Assembly (NCBI GenBank): GCA_007693585.1 | Contig: REDH01000067.1 | Location: 16,593-80,592, forward strand | Source of the DNA: Deltaproteobacteria bacterium | GTDB lineage: Bacteria > Myxococcota_A > Bradymonadia > REDH01 | Direction: 5' to 3' | DNA: 64,000 nucleotides | Part shown: positions 1-7,121 of the stretch, piece after piece | Layout of the letters: each line of letters begins with the position of its first letter | Numbering within the stretch: position 1 is the first letter of the stretch | Translations under genes and position numbers: made by a program | The notes under the pieces: generated by a model | Seen by the model: only the letters and a program-made list of their open reading frames with translations | Databases searched by the model: none | What the model was told of the DNA's origin: nothing

Positions 1-180
1 CACGCGGAACCCGGCGTCGACGAAAGGGCCGAGCCGCTCGACATACCGACCCCCATGCTCTCCGTAACCGTGCACGACCACAAGGACATCCCGGGCATCG
101 GCATCGCCGATCTCCCGGACGAAGAGACGAACCCCCTCTCTCGTTCGAAGCGTCCAGGCTCGCTCGTCCAGCGTCGTCAT
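1..180 (-). CDS. Alpha/beta hydrolase (monoacylglycerol lipase-like), 5' part only
   Basis: The window cuts this gene after 60 codons, so only the N-terminus is visible. It starts at the ATG whose first base is 180, with a purine-rich GAGGAG ribosome site just upstream. Residues 32-45 read LVVVHGYGEHGGRY, matching the oxyanion-strand HG(x)GEH motif of the lysophospholipase/monoacylglycerol lipase (Hydrolase_4) family of serine hydrolases. The catalytic Ser, Asp and His lie outside the window. It is divergent from the secreted protein at 297. The family call is good; the substrate cannot be judged from this piece. Confidence 0.8.
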   Translation of the reverse strand, partial: MTTLDERAWTLRTREGVRLFVREIGDADARDVLVVVHGYGEHGGRYVERLGPFVDAGFRV

Positions 181-296
181 CGATGCTCTCCTCTCGTCGG
201 CAGAGGTTGCTCTCCCCGGAGACTCACCCCATGGCCCGATGTTGTCAACGCCCCACCACGCCCGGACCAGCCCCCCGCGTCCGGCCAGGAGGTCCC

Positions 297-902
297 ATGA
301 ACAGAATCACCCCCCTCGCCCTGCTCACCCTCGCCCTCGTCCTGACCCTGCCCGCCGTGGCGTCCGCACAGGATGTCTTCCTCAACGGCATCCAGATCGG
401 CCCGGGATCCCTCACCGACACGACCCTCGATCGCATCGAGGAAGTCCAGTTCGACGAGGACGGAAACGTGCACATCATCGCCCGGGTCCAACTCCAGGTC
501 GACGGTGCTCCCGAAAGCCGAAACGCCGCCGCCATGGCGCGCGTCCTCCAGGGCCAGTTCTTCCTCGTCGTGCAGAACCCGAATGCCTCCACCCACCGCT
601 ACACCACCCGCATCGAGATCAACGGCCACCAGGTCGCCGAAGTCCCCGCGGGACAGACGGTCTTCACCGACGAGGTGACCCAGTGGCTCCAGCTCGGACG
701 CAATGACGTGATCATCCGCTTCGAGCGCGATGGAGCGGCCTCCGGAAACGAAGGCGACAACCTCATGGTCGTCATCGGCCGCGGAGAGCAGCAGGACGGA
801 AGGCTCATGGTCCGGCGCCGCTTCGCCACAGCCAGCGTCACCGGCGCGGCGACCTCGCCCCGCGAGACCCACGACGAGACCTTCACCCTCGAGCGCCAGT
901 AG
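297..902 (+). CDS. Secreted protein of unknown function
   Basis: A 201-residue protein that I do not recognise. It begins with a classic Sec signal peptide: MNRI, a Leu/Ala hydrophobic core, then an ASA-Q cleavage site near residue 22. The rest is soluble, with many alternating hydrophobic residues that suggest beta strands, and has no Cys. The frame stays open upstream to 183, but the ATG at 297 is preceded by AGGAGGT and gives a proper signal peptide, so I chose it. It converges on the lipoprotein gene ending at 945, with a hairpin between them. Confidence 0.7.
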   Translation: MNRITPLALLTLALVLTLPAVASAQDVFLNGIQIGPGSLTDTTLDRIEEVQFDEDGNVHIIARVQLQVDGAPESRNAAAMARVLQGQFFLVVQNPNASTHRYTTRIEINGHQVAEVPAGQTVFTDEVTQWLQLGRNDVIIRFERDGAASGNEGDNLMVVIGRGEQQDGRLMVRRRFATASVTGAATSPRETHDETFTLERQ

Positions 903-906
903 GCGA

Positions 907-932
907 ACCGGCCATCATCCGTTCCGGCCGGT
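907..932. terminator. Bidirectional terminator-like hairpin
   Basis: Perfect 7-bp stem ACCGGCC/GGCCGGT around a 12-nt loop, between two convergent stop codons. There is no T tract, which is common in high-GC genomes. Confidence 0.45.
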
Positions 933-944
933 CCCCCACCCGCC

Positions 945-2063
945 TCACCGCCCGCTTCGACAGAAGCGAATGCGCAAGGCCTCGCCGCCCGCGTCGCTCA
1001 GCCGATCGCCGTTGAGCGAGATCCCGCCGTTGGCACACACCCCGCCCCGCGGCTCCACCAGGTAGTCCCCGATCTCCGACAACGCGGCCCCCCCATCGTC
1101 CGGACCGAGCTGAACGTCCACCGGCGCACCCACCATCGGCTCCTGGACGCACACCGGAATCGCCGTCGGGCTCGCGACCTCGCCGATCACCTCGCGCGCG
1201 AACGGCGCCAACGTCGTCGTGCACCCGCTCTCGATCCACGCCGCCTCCCCGAGCTGATGCGCGAACGACCGCACCCGCGGCGTCGCCGTCAGCTCCAGAT
1301 CGCCCACACGGCACGTCGACTCCCCGGTCTCCCCCGCAGGACCACCGACCACGGCCAACGTCGGCCGGGCCACCAACCGCGAACGACGCCCGTCCACAGT
1401 CTCCGCGAAGTAGCGCACCAGCTCCGACACCGCCGTCGCGTCATCCGCATCCGCCACGCACGCTCCCGCATCCCGCGACCGCTGCGAACCCGAACAGTCC
1501 CCCGTCGCACCGAGCACGACGATCAGCAGCCGCGACCCCTCCCGCAACAACCCGGCGTTCGGTGACACGTCCTCCGCGAAAGCCCGGTCCAGCGCACGCC
1601 GCGCCGCGCCCAGCGGCATCGCCGGGTGGCTCTCCACCGCGCCCAGAGTCTCCAGCCGGCACGCCAGCGCCTCCGCCGTCACGCCCTCGCCCGCCAACAG
1701 CAGCGACGGGTCCGCCGCGCAATCATCCGTCGCGCGGGTCGGCTGAAGGAAACCGTCGTGCTGCGACGTCGTCAGATCGCTGCTCACCACGCCGATCTGC
1801 CAGTCCAGACCCTCCGCCTGCGCCAGCGCATCCGCCAGACCTGCCCCGAACGACCGACGCATCTCCACCGTGCCCGCCAGCCGGTCCGCCACCACCAGGA
1901 TGTCCAGACGGCCGGCGGCAGGAAGCACGTACCGCTGGATCGAGAAGATGTCCTCGTCCTCGCACACCGGAGCCGGTGGCTGATACGCAGGGTTCTCCTT
2001 CGTGCAGCCCGACAGACAGAACGCCACCAGAAGGACGCCCCCCACCACGATTCGACCATTCAT
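945..2063 (-). CDS. Lipoprotein with degenerate von Willebrand A-like fold
   Basis: A 372-residue predicted lipoprotein: MNGR start, hydrophobic segment and lipobox LSGC, followed by a Cys- and Pro-rich stretch. The region beginning RLDILVVADRL and running to IGVVSSDL has the layout of bacterial VWA lipoproteins (DILFVIDNSGSM...GVVTTD), but the metal-binding DxSxS is replaced by ADRLAGT, so no MIDAS site is visible. Paired Cys residues downstream suggest disulfides. The ATG at 2063 lacks a strong ribosome site; a GTG 9 bases upstream is possible. It lies 173 bp downstream of the lamin-tail lipoprotein on the same strand. The fold assignment is inferred from motif spacing. Confidence 0.65.
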   Translation of the reverse strand: MNGRIVVGGVLLVAFCLSGCTKENPAYQPPAPVCEDEDIFSIQRYVLPAAGRLDILVVADRLAGTVEMRRSFGAGLADALAQAEGLDWQIGVVSSDLTTSQHDGFLQPTRATDDCAADPSLLLAGEGVTAEALACRLETLGAVESHPAMPLGAARRALDRAFAEDVSPNAGLLREGSRLLIVVLGATGDCSGSQRSRDAGACVADADDATAVSELVRYFAETVDGRRSRLVARPTLAVVGGPAGETGESTCRVGDLELTATPRVRSFAHQLGEAAWIESGCTTTLAPFAREVIGEVASPTAIPVCVQEPMVGAPVDVQLGPDDGGAALSEIGDYLVEPRGGVCANGGISLNGDRLSDAGGEALRIRFCRSGR

Positions 2064-2236
2064 ATGATTCACCCGTGCGATCCGGCCCAGGGAGAGAAAC
2101 GACGACCCACCCCCGTGTACCGCAACCGTCACCCGCCGTTCAACTGTTCCGTACGCGGAGCCCAGGCCCACAGGCTCGCGGACCTCCGCACGCCTCACCG
2201 CCCTCCGGACTCCCGGCCATGACTCCCCCGGCCAAC

Positions 2237-4783
2237 TCACTCGCACCCGTCCAGCAACGGCGGCACACCCACCGCGCCGAAGTCTCCGCCCGTCGTGCGG
2301 TCCTCCGTAAACCACGCGCTCGTCACCCACTGCGAAGGATCGGTCAGCGGCGCCGGATTGCACCGACGATACGTTCCCACCCACTCCGACTGCACGGGCC
2401 GCACCGCCGGATCCCCGAACGCGTCCAGCAGGACCTCCACAGACGGGTCGAAGCCATTGCCTGCGCGCTCCCGGTAGTACAGCAGGTACCGGTCATCCCC
2501 GTTGTGCGACACGCTCCCCGACAGGCTGTCGCAGATCGCCTCCGGCACTCCGCCCAGAACATCCCCGTCGATGCTCGTGTGGCAGGTGGTGTACACCCCG
2601 CCCGCCTCCAGCACTCCCGACAGCGGAATGTTCAGCGTGCACGATGCGTCGTCGTTGCGCACCTGGCACAGCCGAATGTTCTCGAGGTCCACCGCGTCCG
2701 TCCCGCAGTTGTGGAACTCCACGACCTTGTTGTTGCCAGCGCCCTGAATGAGCTGCGAGATGACCAGGCAGAGCGCCCCGGGGTCTGGCTCGGTGGGGTC
2801 TGGCTCGGTGGGGTCCGGCTCGGTGGGGTCCGGCTCGGTGGGGTCTTCGGCACAGAACCCGTCCCGGAACCCGCTGTTCCTCTCGCCCGGCGTCGGGTCG
2901 GCCACACCGAAGTCCGTCGCATTGTCGCGTGTGTCCGGCGCTCCCGGGCAGCGTGCGATCACGAGGTCCCGAGCGGGCAGGGGAGCGGGGGCGCCAAGCC
3001 CCACACGGTTGATCCGCTCGTTGAACGTGCCGTACGCGACGCCGTCGATCAGGGTCTCGCCGTCGCAGTCGTACAGCAGCAGGTTGTCGCCATCCGTGGT
3101 CTGGAACAGGCAGCCCGCGGAACGCGTGCAGGCGAAGTCCTGGTCGACGTTGGCCACCCCGGTGCCGCCGATGACGAACAGGCCGTTCGGGCCGATGGTC
3201 CCGTCCAGGATGAGGTCGAGCCCCGTCTGGGGATTGGTGGCCCCGGACAGGCTGAGCAGACGCAGACCGGTCAGGTCCGCGCCCACCGGTCCCCGCAGCT
3301 CGACGAACTCGTTCTCCTGATCGCTTCCGGCGCTCTGGACGAGCACCTCGTTGATGACGAGGCCGGGGATCGACCCGATGACGCATCCGTCACTCGTGGG
3401 GTCGCTCGGGCCGGTTCCGCCACCCGTATCCGTGGGCGTTCCCGGGTCGCTCGGCTCACTGGGCTCGCCACCGTCCGGGCAGAACTCCGCCTCCCGGAAT
3501 CCTGCATTGCGTCGCCCGGGCGTCGGCTCGGCCACGTCGAAGTCCGTCGCGTTGTCCCCGGTCTCGACCGCACCGGGACAGCGCGCGAGCGTACGGCCCT
3601 CCGGGGGCAACGGGGCGGGCTCGCCCCGCTCGGAGCGATTCTCCCGTCCGCTGAAGTTGCCCCAGCCCAGCCCGTCGACAAGGGTCTCCCCATCACAGCC
3701 GTACAGCAGCATGTTGTTGCCATCGTTGAAGATACAGCCCGTGCCGCGCGTGCACTCCGGATCCTGATCCGCGCCCTCCACGTTCTCCCCGCCCAGCACG
3801 AAGAGGCCACGATCGCTGAACTGTCCCCGGAGGGTCACGTCCCAGCCGGTCTGCCCGCTCGCGGCTCCGCTCTTCGACACGAGCCGGTAGCCGTCGACGC
3901 GAGCGCCGGGCGGACCCGTCAGCTCGACGAACTCGTTCGCCCCGTTGGTGCCCGCAGGCCGGATGAAGATCTCGTTGATGCGGATCGTCGCGGCCAGCCC
4001 CTCGTCGCACGCCGCCGGTGCCGTGCCCGAGCCGTTGCCTCCCGATTCATCCGGGCAGAAGGCGCCGTCCCGGAATCCGGCGTTCGGCGCCCCGGGGGTG
4101 GGCTCGGCAACGCCGAAGTCCGTGGCGTTGTCCCCCGTGTCCGGTGCCCCCGGACACCGCGCGAGCGACATCCCTTCCGGGGGGAGAGGGGCGGGCTCTC
4201 CCCGCTCCGCACGGTTCTCCCGGCCGCTGAAGTTGCCCCACGCCAGACCATCGACGATCTCGCCGTCGCATCCGTACAGCAGCATGTTGTTGCCATCGTT
4301 GAAGATGCACCCCGAAGCCCGGGCGCACCCGTGCGGCTGGTCCACCCCGTCCACCGCGTCGCCCCCCACCACGAACAGGCCGTCGGACCCCAGCGCCCCG
4401 GACAGCGTGACCGAGAACCCCGTCTGACCACTCTGGGCGCCCGACACCGACCGCAGGACATAACCGTCCAGCCGCGCCCCCGCAGGACCCTGAAGCTCGA
4501 CGAACTCGTTCTCGCCGTTCGCGCCAGACGGGCGAACGTACACTTCGGAAATGCGCAGCGTGTCCGCCAGCGAGGCGTCACACCCGACCGCGCCCGTGCC
4601 CACCCCGGTCCCCGGTCCGCCGGTCTGCGGCGGCGGCGACACGCACTGCCCAGCCGCGTTGCGCACGAGGTTGCCCGGACAAGGCGCCGGGCCGTCGTCC
4701 GAGTCCCCGCACCCCGGAAGCACCAGAACCAGGGCCGGAAGGAGGAACAGCGTGAGGAAAGCCGGACGGTGAAACATGATCAT
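2237..4783 (-). CDS. Large lipoprotein with three lamin-tail-like repeats
   Basis: An 848-residue surface or periplasmic lipoprotein with a hydrophobic leader and lipobox LPGC. Three homologous units of about 170 residues follow, each opening with I(S/N)E(V/I)...ENEFVEL and carrying a NDGNNMLLY or similar strand, a DG(L/V)..G.F turn and a NATDF...PTPG.(R/P)N end; this is the lamin-tail domain (LTD) pattern. A Pro/Glu/Asp linker made of TEPDP copies leads to a fourth, divergent LTD-like region. LTD domains are beta-sandwich adhesion or nucleic-acid/surface-binding modules in bacteria; the ligand here is unknown. Two in-frame ATGs (4783 and 4777) are both weakly supported by ribosome sites. Unit similarity points to internal duplication. 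Confidence 0.75.
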   Translation of the reverse strand: MIMFHRPAFLTLFLLPALVLVLPGCGDSDDGPAPCPGNLVRNAAGQCVSPPPQTGGPGTGVGTGAVGCDASLADTLRISEVYVRPSGANGENEFVELQGPAGARLDGYVLRSVSGAQSGQTGFSVTLSGALGSDGLFVVGGDAVDGVDQPHGCARASGCIFNDGNNMLLYGCDGEIVDGLAWGNFSGRENRAERGEPAPLPPEGMSLARCPGAPDTGDNATDFGVAEPTPGAPNAGFRDGAFCPDESGGNGSGTAPAACDEGLAATIRINEIFIRPAGTNGANEFVELTGPPGARVDGYRLVSKSGAASGQTGWDVTLRGQFSDRGLFVLGGENVEGADQDPECTRGTGCIFNDGNNMLLYGCDGETLVDGLGWGNFSGRENRSERGEPAPLPPEGRTLARCPGAVETGDNATDFDVAEPTPGRRNAGFREAEFCPDGGEPSEPSDPGTPTDTGGGTGPSDPTSDGCVIGSIPGLVINEVLVQSAGSDQENEFVELRGPVGADLTGLRLLSLSGATNPQTGLDLILDGTIGPNGLFVIGGTGVANVDQDFACTRSAGCLFQTTDGDNLLLYDCDGETLIDGVAYGTFNERINRVGLGAPAPLPARDLVIARCPGAPDTRDNATDFGVADPTPGERNSGFRDGFCAEDPTEPDPTEPDPTEPDPTEPDPGALCLVISQLIQGAGNNKVVEFHNCGTDAVDLENIRLCQVRNDDASCTLNIPLSGVLEAGGVYTTCHTSIDGDVLGGVPEAICDSLSGSVSHNGDDRYLLYYRERAGNGFDPSVEVLLDAFGDPAVRPVQSEWVGTYRRCNPAPLTDPSQWVTSAWFTEDRTTGGDFGAVGVPPLLDGCE
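2780..2839 (-). repeat. Four 15-bp tandem repeats coding a TEPDP linker
   Basis: Four copies of a 15-nt unit (plus-strand GGGGTCYGGCTCGGT) at exact 15-nt spacing, with only a C/T difference between the first two and last two copies. They encode the Pro/Glu/Asp linker before the last domain of the lamin-tail lipoprotein. Unit number could vary by slippage without a frameshift. Confidence 0.9.
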
Positions 4784-5049
4784 GCCGAGGAAGGGGAAGA
4801 GCGACACGGCGAGCGTGGAACGTGAACACACCACGCCATGCGCCCCAGAGTAGCGGAGATTCCCCGCCCGCCGCAACGGAAGATCCTGCGACGGAACCGC
4901 GTCGCCCACGTCTCGACGCGTCACCCGCGTCTCGACGCGCTCCACCCACCGCCGGCGGCGCACCCCCATTGCACTTTCGCAACCGCGGCTCGAAGTGGTA
5001 GCCTCCCCGCGGGGCCAGCGCCCCGTCTCGACCACCGGAACAGGTTCCC

Positions 5050-5985
5050 GTGCATCTACCACCGCTGACCTTCGTGACCGGAAAGGGTGGAACCGGAAAG
5101 AGCATCATCACCGCAGCCCTGGCCCTCAATGCCGCGCGCAGCGGCCAGCGAACCCTCGTCTGCGAGCTCGACGACCACCCCACCATGACGCGGCTGTTCG
5201 GACTGCCCGACGACCTCGGCGTCGAGCCGACAGCCACCCGCGACGGCGTCCACGTCGCCAATTTCCGCGGCATGCCCGTCATGCAGGCCTTCCTCCGCAC
5301 CTTCGTGCCCTCCCGACGCGTCACCGACCTCCTGCTCCGCAACAGGGTCGCCACCACCTTCTTCGAAAGCGCGCCGGGGGTCATGGACGCCGTCGCCCTC
5401 GACCGCGTCGCCGACATCCTCTCCGACGGGCGCTGGGACCGCGTCTTCGTCGACCTGCCGGCCACCGGACACGCGCTCACCCTGCTCAGACTCCCGGCCT
5501 CCATGGCCGAGATGATCGGCGTCGGGGACCTCGCCGCCCGCGTGCGCCGACTGGCGGACATCATGGCCGACCCGGCACGCGCCGCACTCGTGGTCGTCAC
5601 CCTGCCCGAGGAAATGCCGGTCACCGAGACCCTCGAGTTCTGCAGCACCATCCGCCGCGAAGTCGACATCCGACTCGGCGCCGTCGTCGTCAACGCGCTC
5701 CGAAGACTCCCGCTGGACGCCGACGAGCGAAGCCGGATCGACCGTATCGCCAGAGCGACCGAAGAGGCGCAGCCCCAGGCGTCCGCCCGGATTCGACTCG
5801 CCCTCAGGCTCGGCAACTTCTGGCACGACGAGGACCAGCGAGGACTCATCAGGCTCGAGGAGGAGCTGCCCTCCACCGACCGGATCACCGTGCCCTTCGT
5901 CTACCACAAGGAGAGCGAGCGCGACCTGGTGGAACAAATCGCCGCCTCCCTGCGCCAGCGAGAGCCCGAGGGAGGTGCAGCATGA
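5050..5985 (+). CDS. ArsA/GET3-family ATPase, first of a pair
   Basis: A 311-residue soluble P-loop ATPase of the ArsA/GET3 branch. The deviant Walker A GKGGTGKS sits at residues 11-18 and includes the signature lysine that reaches across the dimer. Later segments (CELDDHPT; VDLPATGH) fit switch I and switch II. The start is a GTG at 5050 with a weak purine stretch upstream. Its TGA overlaps the ATG of the next gene (ATGA), so the pair is translationally coupled. Actinobacterial BagA/BagB is a similar tandem pair. No arsenic genes are nearby, so an arsenite role is unlikely; targeting or envelope functions are possible but unproven. Confidence 0.85.
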   Translation: MHLPPLTFVTGKGGTGKSIITAALALNAARSGQRTLVCELDDHPTMTRLFGLPDDLGVEPTATRDGVHVANFRGMPVMQAFLRTFVPSRRVTDLLLRNRVATTFFESAPGVMDAVALDRVADILSDGRWDRVFVDLPATGHALTLLRLPASMAEMIGVGDLAARVRRLADIMADPARAALVVVTLPEEMPVTETLEFCSTIRREVDIRLGAVVVNALRRLPLDADERSRIDRIARATEEAQPQASARIRLALRLGNFWHDEDQRGLIRLEEELPSTDRITVPFVYHKESERDLVEQIAASLRQREPEGGAA

Positions 5986-7121
5986 GCAACGGCGAAACGG
6001 GATTCGTCGCCGACGTGCTCGATACCGCTCGGCTGATCGTCTGCATCGGCACCGGTGGCGTCGGCAAGACGACCACCAGCGCCGCCCTCGCGCTGCGCGC
6101 CGCACAGCGCGGACGACGCGTGCTCGTCATGACCATCGACCCGGCGAAGCGACTCGCCAACGCCATGGGACTCGAGGCGCTCGGCAACGAGCCCGAAGCC
6201 GTCCGAATGCCCCCGGACACCAAAGGCTCCCTCGACGCCATGATGCTCGACGCCCGACGGACCTTCGACGACCTCATCCGCCGAACGGCCGGCGACGAGG
6301 CTCCCTCCATCCTCGAGAATCGCGTCTACAGGCTCATGGTCGACCGGCTCTCGGGAACCCAGGAGTACATGGCCCTCGAGCGCCTCTACGACCTGTACAG
6401 CAGCGGGCGGTGGGATCTCGTCGTCCTCGACACCCCACCGTCCACGAACGCCCTCGAATTCTTCGACGCGCCCCGCCGCACAGCCAACATGTTCGACGAG
6501 CGCGTCATGCGATGGTTCCTCCCGGAACACCGAAGCGATGCCGGACTCCTCCGGCGCGTGTTCAACCCCGGCGCCGTCGTCCTGCGGCTCCTCGCCATCG
6601 TCGGCGGAGAGCAGTTCGTCAGCGAACTCAGCGAGTTCTTCGGCGCCCTGCGCATCGTGCGGGCCTCCTTCGAGGAGCGAGGGCACGAGGTCCGACGCAT
6701 CCTCGGCGACCGGGACACCCGCTACGTCCTCATCGCCTCCCCCGACACCCGTCGCGTCGACGAGGCCCTCCTCCTGCGCCGAAAGCTCGCCGAAGAACGA
6801 CGAACCATCGACCTCTACATCCTCAACCGCTCGCATCACCTCTTCGAAGCGGACGACCTCGAACGCGTCACCCGGGACTCGGGGACCACCGAGCCCATGC
6901 CCGGCGCCTTCAGCCGATGGTATCCCCGACTCGTCCAGCTCGCCGAGCGGGACCGCGCCGGAGTGCAACGACTCCGCTCCGGCCTCTCCCCCCGAGACGT
7001 GATCCGACTCGTGCCCGCCTTCGACCGGCCCATCCACTCCCTGACCGAACTCCAGGGCATCGGTGGCTTCCTCCTCGATGAACCGCTCCCGACCGGAAAC
7101 GACCCCGGTCAGCCGGCCTGA
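5982..7121 (+). CDS. ArsA/GET3-family ATPase, second of a pair
   Basis: A 379-residue partner of the preceding ATPase, starting in the ATGA overlap with GGAGG upstream. The P-loop reads GTGGVGKTTT (about residues 23-32), so the signature lysine of the deviant Walker A is Thr here, unlike its neighbour. MTIDPAKRLANAMG follows the family pattern after the P-loop and DTPPSTNALEFFDAP is the switch II region. One subunit with and one without the intermolecular lysine suggests an asymmetric heterodimer (inference). The last 13 bases overlap the convergent GGDEF-EAL gene. Confidence 0.85.
   Translation: MSNGETGFVADVLDTARLIVCIGTGGVGKTTTSAALALRAAQRGRRVLVMTIDPAKRLANAMGLEALGNEPEAVRMPPDTKGSLDAMMLDARRTFDDLIRRTAGDEAPSILENRVYRLMVDRLSGTQEYMALERLYDLYSSGRWDLVVLDTPPSTNALEFFDAPRRTANMFDERVMRWFLPEHRSDAGLLRRVFNPGAVVLRLLAIVGGEQFVSELSEFFGALRIVRASFEERGHEVRRILGDRDTRYVLIASPDTRRVDEALLLRRKLAEERRTIDLYILNRSHHLFEADDLERVTRDSGTTEPMPGAFSRWYPRLVQLAERDRAGVQRLRSGLSPRDVIRLVPAFDRPIHSLTELQGIGGFLLDEPLPTGNDPGQPA

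Noticed and set aside
1562..4825. A 1087-residue plus-strand open frame
   Set aside because: Antisense to two lipoprotein genes with clear signal peptides; the product is Arg/Pro/His low complexity, typical of shadows in high-GC DNA.
5050..7121. Arsenite efflux system
   Set aside because: Two ArsA-family ATPases are present, but no arsB, arsR, arsC or arsD lies nearby, and the pair resembles non-arsenic BagAB-type genes.
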